From contig NZ_JBLKNW010000005.1 in NCBI RefSeq assembly GCF_051414035.1, positions 124,001 to 188,000 on the forward strand: a DNA stretch of 64,000 nt, in the 5' to 3' direction. The notes below the pieces were generated by a model. The model searched no databases, was not told where the DNA came from, and was given only the letters and a program-made list of their open reading frames with translations. Every line of letters begins with the position of its first letter. Within the stretch, counting starts at the first letter, position 1. This DNA is from Halosimplex amylolyticum. GTDB lineage: Archaea; Halobacteriota; Halobacteria; Halobacteriales; Haloarculaceae. Below, piece after piece: positions 35,290 to 43,909 of this stretch. The translations under genes and the position numbers were made by a program.

Positions 35290-36352
35290 CCCGCGTCCGC
35301 TCGCGTTCGGCGACGGCGCGTCGCTGTGCGAGGACGCGGGGCGGGAGCTCGGCGTAGGCGTACTCGAACGCTTCCTCGGGCTCGGGTTCTGGCGTCGACT
35401 CCGCGGCGGCGACGGCCTCGTCTAACTCCGCGTCCGCGCTCTCGCGGGCGTCTTCCACGAACGACTCGTCGATCGCGCCTTCCTCGCGGAGGTACTCGGC
35501 GGTGCGCTCCAGCGGGTCGGCGGTGCGCCACTCGGGCAGGGCCACGTCGCCGCGGTAGCGGCCGGGGTCGTCGCTGGTCGAGTGCGCGCCCTGGCGGTAG
35601 GTGAGGCTCTCGACGAGCACCGGGTCGCCCGCCCGCGCTCGTTCCCTGGACTCGGCGACGACCTCGTACACCGCCAGCGGGTCGTTCCCGTCGACGCGGA
35701 CGCCGTCGAAGCCGTAGGCGCGCGCCTTCTGGGCGATTGTCTCGCTCGCCGTCTGGCGCTCTTCGGGCAGGCTGATCGCCCAGTGGTTGTTCTCGCAGAA
35801 GAAGACGACCGGCGCCGAGAACACGCCCGCGAAGTTCATCGCCTCGTGGAAGTCCCCCTCCGAGGTCGCGCCGTCGCCGAGGTACGCGCAGACCGCGTGG
35901 TCCTCGCCCAGGTGTGTCGCCGCTATCCCCGCGCCGACGGCGTGGGGAAGTTGGGTCGCGATGGGCGTCGCCGTCGTGAAGGTGGTCCCGAGGCGGTCGC
36001 TATCTCGATTCTCGGCTGTCGAGTCGCCCGTCGGCCCGTCGGGTTCGAACGCGGAGAGCCCGCGGCGAAAGCGGAGGATGTCGGCGGGAGGGCGACCGCG
36101 GGCGATCTGCATCGCGTTCGACCGATAGGTCGGGAACAGCCAGTCGTCGTCGGCCAGCGCGTGGGCCGCGCCGACCTGCGACCCCTCCTGGCCCTCGAAG
36201 GGGGGATAGCCGCTCATCCAGCCTCTGCGCTGGAGCGCGACCGCCCGGTGGTCGAAGACCCGGGCGCGCACGACGTCCCGTAGCAGCGTCCGTACCAGGT
36301 CGGAGTCGACGCTCGTCTCCGCCAGCGACCGCTCGCCGATGACGCGGTGCAT
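35285..36352 (-). CDS. Thiamine-diphosphate-dependent 2-oxoacid dehydrogenase E1 alpha subunit
   Basis: 355 residues. The ThDP motif is GDGATSEGDFHEAMNFAGVF...CENNHWAI, with substrate-binding FPTYRSNAMQIARG upstream and YRQGAHSTSDD, the phospho-loop-equivalent region, downstream. It would decarboxylate pyruvate or a branched-chain oxoacid together with an E1 beta subunit. No E1 beta, E2 or E3 gene is nearby, so the partner is elsewhere. Its length and motifs are complete. It ends in an acidic, helical tail. Confidence 0.85.
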   Translation of the reverse strand: MHRVIGERSLAETSVDSDLVRTLLRDVVRARVFDHRAVALQRRGWMSGYPPFEGQEGSQVGAAHALADDDWLFPTYRSNAMQIARGRPPADILRFRRGLSAFEPDGPTGDSTAENRDSDRLGTTFTTATPIATQLPHAVGAGIAATHLGEDHAVCAYLGDGATSEGDFHEAMNFAGVFSAPVVFFCENNHWAISLPEERQTASETIAQKARAYGFDGVRVDGNDPLAVYEVVAESRERARAGDPVLVESLTYRQGAHSTSDDPGRYRGDVALPEWRTADPLERTAEYLREEGAIDESFVEDARESADAELDEAVAAAESTPEPEPEEAFEYAYAELPPRVLAQRRAVAERERTRE

Positions 36353-36431
36353 GGTGTCTCCGTTGGCGTGGCGTCGTGAAAGCGATTGTGTCGAGTTCGA
36401 GGGACCGCGACAGCGAGTAGATCCGAGAGAA

Positions 36432-36560
36432 CCACCGCGAACAGCGTGAAAGCCCCGGCCTGCTTCGGTCGCGCGGCTTGCTGCGCGCTTCGCTCACTCC
36501 GTTCGCTGCAGTGCTTACTGCGCCGTGCTTCCCGAAGCAGGCCGCCCCTTCCATTCCCGC
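36432..36560 (-). repeat. Dispersed structured repeat, copy D (inverted)
   Basis: Read on the minus strand: GGCGGGAATGGAAGGGGC, a 12-bp perfect stem (36532-36543 with 36457-36468), an internal segment with GCAGTAAGCACTGCAG, then GGGGCTTTCACGCTGTT. The internal and flanking blocks match copy C, but the stem sequence is entirely different (GGCCTGCTTCGG versus CCGGACCCTGCG). Confidence 0.75.
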
Positions 36561-36584
36561 CCGCTCAGACTGTCGAACCAGCCG

Positions 36585-36715
36585 ACATGGGTGGGACTGA
36601 AAGGGGCCGGACCCTGCGGGAACCCGGACGACGTAAGCACCGCAGTGAGCGTAGCGAACGAGGAGCGCAACGAGTCCCGGGAGCGCAGGGTCCGGGGGCT
36701 TTCACGCTGTTCTCA
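36585..36715 (+). repeat. Dispersed structured repeat, copy C
   Basis: GGTGGGACTGAAAGGGGC is followed by a perfect 12-bp stem (36607-36618 with 36684-36695). An internal GACGTAAGCACCGCAG lies between the arms, and GGGGGCTTTCACGCTGTTCTC closes the element. It faces copy D tail to tail across about 25 bp. Copies A and B share the outer ACTGAAAGGG and GGGCTTTCA. Confidence 0.75.
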
Positions 36716-36838
36716 CGAGCGGTCATGCTGGCGGTCGCAGTTCGAACGGCGAATCGGGGCCCACTACTGGCCGTTCTCACACCTGTTACTCCAACTCGCA
36801 GTCGACACCTCAAAGAGCACGCCTCACCAAAGGGGGGT

Positions 36839-37189
36839 ATGGTCACCGCCATCGAGGCGCTCGAACTGGCGTTCATCCTGTTCGTCCACAGCGCCGCCGC
36901 CGCCCTGATGACGCGCTTTTTCCGCGTGCGCCTGAAGACGCGCTGGGGCGGGTTCCTCTACGCCAGCGTCATCGTTCCCGTGGCGCTCCTCCTCTCGACG
37001 CTCGTGTTCAGTGGCATCCTCCCGCTCGGTCCGGACCTGGGGTCGGCCGGCGTCGTCGTCACCGTCGTCATCCTCCTGCCCACGGTGACCGGCATCACCT
37101 TCGACTACTTCTGGATGCCCTCGCCGGACGAGGTCGACCTCCCCGAGCGCTGGGACGACGACCGGCCCAGCCGCTACGAGAACCGCTGA
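36839..37189 (+). CDS. Haloarchaeal membrane protein with three or four helices
   Basis: 116 residues from the ATG at 36839. Hydrophobic helices at about 5-25, 40-60 and 68-88 are separated by a basic loop (RFFRVRLKTRWGGF), then an aromatic-acidic tail (FDYFWMPSPDEVDLPERWDDDRPSRYENR). I recall similar small proteins in many haloarchaea, without a function. Its upstream region is filled by two inverted repeat elements. Confidence 0.65.
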   Translation: MVTAIEALELAFILFVHSAAAALMTRFFRVRLKTRWGGFLYASVIVPVALLLSTLVFSGILPLGPDLGSAGVVVTVVILLPTVTGITFDYFWMPSPDEVDLPERWDDDRPSRYENR

Positions 37190-37219
37190 TCCGTCGCGAA
37201 AACCGCAGTTATTGCCCTT

Positions 37220-37825
37220 TCACTCCCCGAGCAGGTCGAGGACGGTCGATTCCACGTCCGCCAGCACCGCGTCCTGCGAGCGGGTCGCGTCGACCCGGAC
37301 GAACCGCTCGGGGTCGTCGTCGATCAGGCGCTCGTAGTTCCCGCGGACGGGTTCGAGGAACTCGACCTGCTCCATCTTGTTCGTCGACCCGGCGCGGCGG
37401 GCGCCCGTCTCGGGGTCGACGTCGAGGTAGACGGTCGCGTCCGGCTTCCGGGTGAACGGCGCGTGGATCTCTCGGACGTAGTCGAGCGGGTCTGCCACGT
37501 CGAGGTGGGGATGGTCGGCGAGTGTCGCGCCCTGGTAGGCGTAGCGCGAGTCGGAGTAGCGGTCTGAGACGACGAGCCGACCGTCGTCCAGCGCGGGTCG
37601 GATCGTCCGCGACAGGTGATCGGCGTGGTCGGCGGTGTAGAGGAAGAGCTCGGCCACGGCGTCGGCGTCGGGGTCGCCGATGGACCGCTGGACGGCCTCC
37701 CCGTACCACGACTCGGTCGGCTCGCGCGTGAACACCGCGTCCGTGGGGACGGCGTCGCTCTCGGCCAGGTGGTCGGCCGCCGAGGACTTGCCGCTCCCGT
37801 CCAGCCCTTCCAGCGTGACGAGCAT
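37220..37825 (-). CDS. tmk: Thymidylate kinase
   Basis: 201 residues from the ATG at 37825 (MLVTLEGLDGSGKS). P-loop GLDGSGKSS at residues 7-15, the DR motif VVSDRYSDSRYAYQG, and a LID-like region PETGARRAG with the basic residues expected of archaeal enzymes. It phosphorylates dTMP to dTDP with ATP. Convergent with the membrane-protein gene at 36839, 30 bp apart. Confidence 0.9.
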   Translation of the reverse strand: MLVTLEGLDGSGKSSAADHLAESDAVPTDAVFTREPTESWYGEAVQRSIGDPDADAVAELFLYTADHADHLSRTIRPALDDGRLVVSDRYSDSRYAYQGATLADHPHLDVADPLDYVREIHAPFTRKPDATVYLDVDPETGARRAGSTNKMEQVEFLEPVRGNYERLIDDDPERFVRVDATRSQDAVLADVESTVLDLLGE

Positions 37826-38000
37826 ACCCGAGTGTCTCGGTGCCCTCACGTAAACGACTCGGTGCCCCGCGTTCGGATCTCACTGATGCGACCCGATCGG
37901 CTTCGCTCTCTCGTTCAGTCTGAAGTGCGAACGGACCACTGGCATTCGCGCGAGCGGAGCGAGCGCGATTCACCGAATCCGAGCGAAGCGAAGATTCAGC

Positions 38001-38080
38001 CTTTTCACCCATGTTTTTCGAGGAGTGGTGCCCGCAGCGAGCGGAGCGAGCGAGGACACCCGACGATGAAAAGGATGGCT
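38001..38080. repeat. CACCCATG-type palindromic repeat, copy E
   Basis: CTTTTCACCCATGTTTTTC, then GAGGAGTGGTGCCCGCAGCGAGC, GCGAGCGAGGACACCCGACGATG and AAAAGGATGG. It shares the layout and several blocks (CACCCATGTTTTT, CCCGCAGCG, GCGAGGA) with copy F 200 bp downstream. Confidence 0.65.
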
Positions 38081-38203
38081 GTACTGAGCATCTGGCGCCG
38101 AAGGCGCCGGTTCACCGTCAGAGCGAAGCTCTGACGAGCCCGCAGTCGTTCGCGGTGCTCACTCCTGCGGACACCGCATCGAGGCCGAAGGCCGAGATGC
38201 GGC

Positions 38204-38290
38204 CTTTTTCACCCATGTTTTTGCCGGCCGGGTTCCCGCAGCGCGCCGCAGGCGCGCGAGGAAACCCGGCCGGGAAAAAGATGGGGTCGA
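38204..38290. repeat. CACCCATG-type palindromic repeat, copy F
   Basis: CTTTTTCACCCATGTTTTTG is followed by a perfect 11-bp stem (CCGGCCGGGTT 38224-38234 with its complement 38263-38273), an inner GCGCGCC/GGCGCGC hairpin, and GGGAAAAAGATGG. The T-run and A-run flank the stem and can pair too. Three GAA-loop hairpins (38094-38108, 38119-38133, 38183-38193) lie between copies E and F. The end GGGAAAAAGATGG recurs at about 60431. Confidence 0.7.
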
Positions 38291-38325
38291 AAACATCAAA
38301 CCATCCGCCGACGACAACCGGGTAC

Positions 38326-39624
38326 ATGGACGAGCGGTTCTCACGACGGGCGTTTCTGGGCGCCGTCGGCGCCGGCGCGGCGACAGGGATCGCGGGCTGT
38401 CAGGTAGCCCCCGGCGAGACACTCGACAGACGGGTCGAGACGGGCGACGGGTCGCTGGCCGCGCTCGCCGAGACGCAGTTCCGGGGCGGACTCCAGCGGC
38501 GGGGCGTATACCCGGACGCGACGATCCCCACCGATCCCGAGGTCGAGTGGACGATCCGGGAGATAAACACCGGCGACCACACCGCGGCGAAGGCGAGCCC
38601 GATCGAAGTGCCGGGCGGCGACGTCGTCGTCCCCGGCGACAACCGGGAGATCCGGCGCGTCACGCCCGCGGGCGAGGTCGTCTGGACCGCGACCGTCGAG
38701 CGGACGGGCCGGGGTATCCACGGGACGCCCGCAGTCGTCGACGGCACGGTGTACATCGGCGCGTACGACGGCGCGCTCTACGCCTTCGACCTCGAATCGG
38801 GCGAGCGCTACTGGCGGACGAAACTTGGCGACGCCATCGGGTCGAGCCCGGGGTATCACGACGGCACCGTCTACATCGCCGTCGAGTACTACGACCCCAG
38901 CGGCGCGATGTTCGGCGTCGACGCCGTCACCGGCGAAGTGGAGTGGGAGGACCAGCGCCCGACGAACCACCCCCACTCGACGTGTGCGATCGACCGCGAC
39001 GCCGGACGACTCGTCGTCGGTTCGAACGACGGCGACCTCTACGCGTGGTCGTACCCCGATCTGGAGTTCCAGTGGACGTTCTCGACCGGCGAGCCGATCA
39101 AGGGACCGATCGCGACCGCCGACGGGAGCGCGTTCTTCGGGTCCTGGGACGAGACGGTCTACCGCGTCGCCCTCGACGAGGGGGTCGAGGAGTGGTCGTT
39201 CGAACCCGAGGACATGGTGATGTCCGGCCCCTCCGTCGAGGCCGAGACGGACACCGTCTACGTCGGAACACACGACTCGCGGCTGTACGCGCTGGACGTC
39301 GCCGACGGGGGCGAACGGTGGTCGTTCGACACCGGCGGCTCGCTCATCGGCTGTCCGACGGTCACGAGCGAGCACGTCCTCGTCGGGTCGTACGACCACA
39401 ACTGCTACGCCGTCGAGAAGACGACCGGCGACGAGGTGTGGGGCGTCGAGGGCGTCGGCGTCGTGTCGAGCGCGCCGCTGGTCGCCGACGGCGCCGTCTA
39501 CTTCACCGACCGCGCGTCGAAGGCGTATCTGAACGGCGGCGACGGCGAGGGCACCGACGCAGGATCCGGCGAGAAGGGGCAAAGCGGCGGTCTCTACAAG
39601 GTCGTCGAGCGCGGCGAGAGCTGA
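38326..39624 (+). CDS. Tat-exported lipoprotein with PQQ-type beta-propeller
   Basis: 432 residues from the ATG at 38326. A twin-arginine signal (FSRRAFLG) ends in the lipobox GIAGC, so it is exported folded and lipid-anchored. The mature part holds repeated propeller blades, each with a pattern like G-T-V-Y-I-G-A-Y-D-G-x-L-Y-A-F-D and a Trp-rich strand (W-S-F-D-T-G). It lacks the residues of a PQQ dehydrogenase active site that I would look for, so a scaffold or binding role, as in BamB-like proteins, fits better. Confidence 0.82.
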   Translation: MDERFSRRAFLGAVGAGAATGIAGCQVAPGETLDRRVETGDGSLAALAETQFRGGLQRRGVYPDATIPTDPEVEWTIREINTGDHTAAKASPIEVPGGDVVVPGDNREIRRVTPAGEVVWTATVERTGRGIHGTPAVVDGTVYIGAYDGALYAFDLESGERYWRTKLGDAIGSSPGYHDGTVYIAVEYYDPSGAMFGVDAVTGEVEWEDQRPTNHPHSTCAIDRDAGRLVVGSNDGDLYAWSYPDLEFQWTFSTGEPIKGPIATADGSAFFGSWDETVYRVALDEGVEEWSFEPEDMVMSGPSVEAETDTVYVGTHDSRLYALDVADGGERWSFDTGGSLIGCPTVTSEHVLVGSYDHNCYAVEKTTGDEVWGVEGVGVVSSAPLVADGAVYFTDRASKAYLNGGDGEGTDAGSGEKGQSGGLYKVVERGES

Positions 39625-39663
39625 GGTCGACGGCGACCGTCAGGCGCGACGCCCGTCGGTCTG

Positions 39664-40905
39664 TCAGGGCTCCGCCCGGAAGAGCGCGAGCTGGCGGAGT
39701 ATCGTCCGGTCTTCGAGCCCGCCGGCGAGCGCGCCCGTGAGCACGCCGATGGTCGCGACGAAGCCGCCGATCCGCACGAGGTCGACGACGGTCACGGCCG
39801 GGTCCTCCAGGCTGGGCCAGTTTGTCATCAGGTTCGGCGGGAAGACGACGAACTCGATGACGAGCATGATCCCGCCGACGAGGCTGAACAGGCCGACCAT
39901 GCCGACGACGAGGATACAGAGGATGGCGACGTTGAGCAGCGCGACGTGTTCGGTGACGACGCCGCGGCGCTTGCGCGGGACGTTCAGGTTCAGCGAGAAC
40001 ACGAGGTACACCGCCGCCAGCAGGACGCTCACCGTCGCGAAGAGGACGGTCGTTCCGTTGTCGAGGTTGAGTCCCACGTCCCACGTCTCGGCGCTGAACA
40101 CGAGGATGAGCGTCGGCGCGACGGCCGCCGTCGAGAGCTTCGGGAGCGAGAGCGGCAACAGCGGCGCGCGACTCGTCGCCAGCGCCCGGAGCAACTGCCG
40201 CCCGTTCCTGGCCGCGCTCAGCAGGTGGAACCAGACCAGTCCGAGGACGCTGCGGGACTCGACCTCCTCCTCCGGGATGGTGGTCGCGATGCGCTCCAGG
40301 TACCGGCTCACGTCGGCGTCGAACGCGGGGACGTCGGAGCGGTCGGGGTCGAACTCGTAGGGCGCCATGACGCCTCCTCCGGGGTCGTGACCGGCGCCGA
40401 GCACGTGTCCGACCTGGTGGAGCAGCACGGTCGCACCGTTCGAGCGGACGGCCGGCGAGTCGAGGGGGCGCCGGGGCTGGTCGCGACCGCTCACGCGGAG
40501 TCGGTGCGTCGAGACGACGGCGACGCGGCTCAGCGGCGAGGCCAGCCCCGCGACGCGTCGGTGGTCGCGCGCCAGCAGCGGGACGTCGGTGACGACGACC
40601 ACGAGGTCGTACGGCCCCTCGACCATCCGGAGCGCCGCCTCGTCGAGAAACTGCGAGGGGCGGCGTGCGTCGGCGTCCGAGAGCGACTCGGGCTCCTCGG
40701 CGTGAAATCGCCAGCCCGCCTCGGTCGCCGCTTGGAGTTCGTCGGCGGCGTCGCCGGCGAGCCGCGCCGCGAACTCGCACAGCCGTTCGGTGTCGCCCCC
40801 GGGCGACGCCGCGACCAGCAGCCCGACGTCGACGACCGTACTCCGGTCGGCGACCGCGCGCGCGGCGACCGGGTTCTCCGTCGCTCGCGACGGCGACTCC
40901 TCCAT
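39664..40905 (-). CDS. Membrane protein with metzincin-like motif lacking the catalytic glutamate
   Basis: 413 residues. An N-terminal soluble domain (about 1-230) includes HQVGHVLGAGH at 163-173 and a downstream Met at 180 in PGGGVM. This is the H-E-x-x-H-x-x-G-x-x-H zinc motif with Met-turn, but with Gln164 in place of the catalytic Glu. Five membrane helices follow (about 255-405). The preceding ATVLL strand and spacing are as in metzincins. The three zinc ligands remain, so it may bind metal without hydrolysis. It is convergent with the propeller lipoprotein. Confidence 0.7.
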   Translation of the reverse strand: MEESPSRATENPVAARAVADRSTVVDVGLLVAASPGGDTERLCEFAARLAGDAADELQAATEAGWRFHAEEPESLSDADARRPSQFLDEAALRMVEGPYDLVVVVTDVPLLARDHRRVAGLASPLSRVAVVSTHRLRVSGRDQPRRPLDSPAVRSNGATVLLHQVGHVLGAGHDPGGGVMAPYEFDPDRSDVPAFDADVSRYLERIATTIPEEEVESRSVLGLVWFHLLSAARNGRQLLRALATSRAPLLPLSLPKLSTAAVAPTLILVFSAETWDVGLNLDNGTTVLFATVSVLLAAVYLVFSLNLNVPRKRRGVVTEHVALLNVAILCILVVGMVGLFSLVGGIMLVIEFVVFPPNLMTNWPSLEDPAVTVVDLVRIGGFVATIGVLTGALAGGLEDRTILRQLALFRAEP

Positions 40906-41019
40906 ACCTCGCGTTCGGCCGCGGGACGGAAAAAGCCGCTCTCGCCCCTGGTCCAGCGGCGGGCCCTCCCGCCGGCGGATCCTGCCGACGGTCCCGCGTC
41001 GCCGTCCGCCGACTGCCGA

Positions 41020-41487
41020 TCAGTCGCCGCCCAGTTCCACGTCCGCGAGGTACCGCTCGACGTACTCGTGGAGGCCGTCCTCGTCGCCGGTGACGAACCG
41101 GTAGTCGTCGTGTTGTTCGTCCAGTTCGATCGGGTCGTCGGGATCGGTCTGCCGGACGTGATAGACCACGTTCACGGTGTGGCGGGAGTCGACGCCGTCG
41201 ATCGACGACGTCTCCCAGAAGTGTCCGTAGACGCCGACGCGCTCGGCGACGGTCACGTCGACGCCGAGTTCTTCGCGGGCGACCCGGCGGGCCGCGTCCG
41301 CCAGCTCCTCTCCCTTGAAGAGGCGACTTCCCGGCCAGAACCACTCCCCGTTCGCCGGCGCTTTCGTCCGGTGAGCGAGCAGGACTCGCCCGTCGCGCTC
41401 CAGCACGATCTCGACGCAGACCTGCGGGACGCGCTCCAGTACGGTCGCGAACTCGTCTTCGGGGATGAACTCGTCGTGGACCTCCAT
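41020..41487 (-). CDS. Nudix hydrolase, GDP-mannose mannosyl hydrolase-like
   Basis: 155 residues from the ATG at 41487. A modified Nudix box GSRLFKGEELADAARRVAREELGV, in which the usual EExG is EELG, is typical of the GDP-mannose hydrolase branch. It is preceded by HRTKAPANGEWFWPG. The start EVHDEFIPEDEFATVLERVP also matches that branch. It may cleave a GDP- or UDP-sugar. Divergent from the Nudix gene at 41607. Confidence 0.82.
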   Translation of the reverse strand: MEVHDEFIPEDEFATVLERVPQVCVEIVLERDGRVLLAHRTKAPANGEWFWPGSRLFKGEELADAARRVAREELGVDVTVAERVGVYGHFWETSSIDGVDSRHTVNVVYHVRQTDPDDPIELDEQHDDYRFVTGDEDGLHEYVERYLADVELGGD

Positions 41488-41606
41488 GGAGACCCATCGA
41501 CCGGCGTACCCTTCGTCGTTTCGAGGCGGCGTGGGGCCGTTCGGGTGGAGCACGCCGCCCCGCCGCAGCCGACACCGCTAACTCGGTCGCGCTGTGCCCT
41601 TCCGCT

Positions 41607-42158
41607 ATGACCGACGACCTGGCCTGGGAGACCCTCGACAGCCGGACCTCCTACACCTGCGAGGGGTTCGACATCGTCACCGACACCGTCCGGTTCCCGA
41701 ACGGCGTCGAGGCGGAGTACGACTACCTCGCGGAGGGCGAGAGCGTCGTCGTCCTCCCCTTTACGCCCGGGGGCGACTTGGTCGTCATCGAGGAGTGGCG
41801 CCAGGCGGTGGGACGAGTCAACCGCGCGCTCCCCGCTGGCGGCGTCGAGGACGACGACGCCGCTCCCGACGAGTGCGTCGCCCGCGAACTCGAAGAGGAG
41901 ACGGGGTACCGGCCGGGGGGCGTCGAGCACCTCACGACCGTCGAGCCCGCCAACGGCTTCGCCGACGCCGTCTTCCACTACTTCGTCGCCCGCGACTGCG
42001 AGCCGACGGGCGAACAGGACCTCGATTACAACGAGGACATCCGCGTCGAGACGACGACGTTCGACGCGCTGGTGGAGGCCGCCCGCGACGACGAACTGCG
42101 CGACGGCCGGTCGATGCTCGCGGTGCTGTACTTCGAGCTGTTCGGTGATGAGTCGTAG
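41607..42158 (+). CDS. Nudix hydrolase, ADP-ribose pyrophosphatase-like
   Basis: 183 residues. Nudix box from AGGVEDDDAAPDECV to ARELEEETGY. Upstream EWRQAVGRVNRALPAGG and downstream ANGFADAVFHYFVA fit ADP-ribose or sugar-nucleotide pyrophosphatases, which are dimers acting in the cytosol. Substrate not provable from sequence. Confidence 0.85.
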   Translation: MTDDLAWETLDSRTSYTCEGFDIVTDTVRFPNGVEAEYDYLAEGESVVVLPFTPGGDLVVIEEWRQAVGRVNRALPAGGVEDDDAAPDECVARELEEETGYRPGGVEHLTTVEPANGFADAVFHYFVARDCEPTGEQDLDYNEDIRVETTTFDALVEAARDDELRDGRSMLAVLYFELFGDES

Positions 42159-42204
42159 CTTCGGCGATGTCTTGACAATCTAGCGTCGAGTACATTCGAG
42201 TACA

Positions 42205-42372
42205 ATGCCGGAGATGGAAGTCGACGAAGCGCTCGCCGCTCGGCTCACGGAACTTCGTGAGGAGATCCGAGCGTCGACCGGACGAGAGATCTCCGAAGAG
42301 GAACTGATCGGGAAAATCGTCGGTGACGCGTACGAATCGAAAGCGGAGTTCGCCGACTCGTTTCGAGAATGA
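42205..42372 (+). CDS. Short acidic helical protein, possibly antitoxin- or DNA-binding-like
   Basis: 55 residues: MPEMEVDEALAARLTELREE, then ASTGREISEEELIGKIVGDAYES and a short tail to FADSFRE. It lies 46 bp after the preceding Nudix gene and 42 bp before tgtA. The pattern helix, then REISEEELIGKIV, recalls the ribbon-helix-helix or VapB type of small regulators, but no toxin gene is adjacent. The reading frame, codon use and spacing support a real gene. Function unknown. Confidence 0.6.
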   Translation: MPEMEVDEALAARLTELREEIRASTGREISEEELIGKIVGDAYESKAEFADSFRE

Positions 42373-42414
42373 CCGAACACAACCCTTAGGCCCGCCGGCC
42401 GGATATCGCGGGCA

Positions 42415-43887
42415 ATGGCAGACGTCTTCGAGGTCGACCGCTACGACGCCGCCGGGCGACTGGGCGAACTGGAGGTCCCGCGCGCCGGCGTCACGGTCGA
42501 GACGCCCGCGCTCCTCCCGGTCATCAACCCCCACCTCCAGACCGTCACGCCCGCGCAACTCGAATCCGAGTTCGGCGCGGAGATCCTCATCACCAACTCC
42601 TACGTCCTCTACGGCAGCGACGACCTGCGCGACCCCGTCGAAGAGCGAGGGCTCCACGACCTGCTCGACTTCTCGGGTGCCATCGTCACCGACTCCGGCT
42701 CGTTCCAGTTGGCCGAGTACGGCGAGATCGACGTGACCAACGAGGAGATCCTGAACTTCCAGCACGACATCGGCTCGGACGTCGGCACGCCGGTCGACAT
42801 CCCGACGCCGCCCGACGCGTCCCGCGAACAGGCCGAGCGCGAACTCGCGACCACGCAGGACCGCCTCGGCGCCGCCGCCGAGGTCGAGACGGGTGACATG
42901 CTCGTCAACGCGCCCGTCCAGGGGTCGACCTACCCCGACCTGCGCGAGGAGGCCGGTGCGCACGCCGCAGCGTCGGGACTCGACGTGTTCCCCGTCGGCG
43001 CGGTCGTCCCGATGATGAACGAGTACCGCTACGCTGACCTCGTGGACGTGGTCGCCGCGGCGAAACGGGGCCTCCCCGAGAGCGCGCCGGTCCACCTCTT
43101 CGGCGCCGGCCACCCCATGATGTTCGCGCTCGCCGTCGCGCTCGGCTGCGATCTCTTCGACTCGGCGGCCTACGCCATCTACGCCCGCGACGACCGCTAC
43201 ATGACCGTCCGCACCACCGAACACCTCGAAGACCTGGAGTACTTCCCCTGTTCCTGTCCGGTCTGTACGAGCCACACGCCCGCAGACCTCCGCGGGTACG
43301 ATTCGCAGGAGCGCTATCGCCTGCTCGCCGAGCACAACCTCCACGTCTCCTTCGGCGAACTCCGGACGATCAAGCAGGCCATCCGCCGCGGGAGTCTGAT
43401 GGAACTCGTCGAGGCGCGCGCCCGGAGCCACCCCGCGATGCTCGACGGCTACCGCGCCCTGCTGGAGCACGCCGACCAGCTCGAACGCACCGACCCCGTC
43501 TCCAAGGACACCTTCTTCCACCTCTCCGGCGAGAGCGCCCAGCGCCCGGAAGTCCTGCGCCACCACCAGCGCCTCGACCGCCTCGACGCCCGCGGCGACT
43601 CCGTCCTGCTGACCGAGGGCAACGACGCCGACGACTTCGACGAGTGCTGGAACGTCCAGCCGCCCTTTGGCCCGTTCCCGACGGAACTCGCGGACGGCTA
43701 CCCGCTCACCGCCGAGATGCCCGAGCGGCTCGAATCTCCCGCCTACGAAGCGGCCGCCGCGGGCGTCCGCCGCCTCGTCGAGGCCCACCCGGACACCGCG
43801 TTCACGCTCGCTCACGACGACTGGCCGGAGAGCGCGCTCGGCGACGTGCCAGAACGCGTCGAACTGTGGGCCCTCGGCGAGGAGTAG
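42415..43887 (+). CDS. tgtA: tRNA-guanine(15) transglycosylase (archaeosine pathway)
   Basis: 490 residues. The TGT barrel shows TDSGSFQL (first catalytic Asp) and CDLFDSAAY (second Asp), NAPVQGSTYPDLR, and the zinc site CSCPVC with a following His. It exchanges guanine 15 in the tRNA D-loop for preQ0, the first step towards archaeosine. A domain of about 130 residues follows the catalytic part, while the PUA domain of longer archaeal enzymes is not evident at this length. ArcS and RaSEA, which finish the modification, are encoded 14-20 kb away. Confidence 0.92.
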   Translation: MADVFEVDRYDAAGRLGELEVPRAGVTVETPALLPVINPHLQTVTPAQLESEFGAEILITNSYVLYGSDDLRDPVEERGLHDLLDFSGAIVTDSGSFQLAEYGEIDVTNEEILNFQHDIGSDVGTPVDIPTPPDASREQAERELATTQDRLGAAAEVETGDMLVNAPVQGSTYPDLREEAGAHAAASGLDVFPVGAVVPMMNEYRYADLVDVVAAAKRGLPESAPVHLFGAGHPMMFALAVALGCDLFDSAAYAIYARDDRYMTVRTTEHLEDLEYFPCSCPVCTSHTPADLRGYDSQERYRLLAEHNLHVSFGELRTIKQAIRRGSLMELVEARARSHPAMLDGYRALLEHADQLERTDPVSKDTFFHLSGESAQRPEVLRHHQRLDRLDARGDSVLLTEGNDADDFDECWNVQPPFGPFPTELADGYPLTAEMPERLESPAYEAAAAGVRRLVEAHPDTAFTLAHDDWPESALGDVPERVELWALGEE

Positions 43888-43909
43888 ATCTATCGACGTT
43901 CTGCATGGC

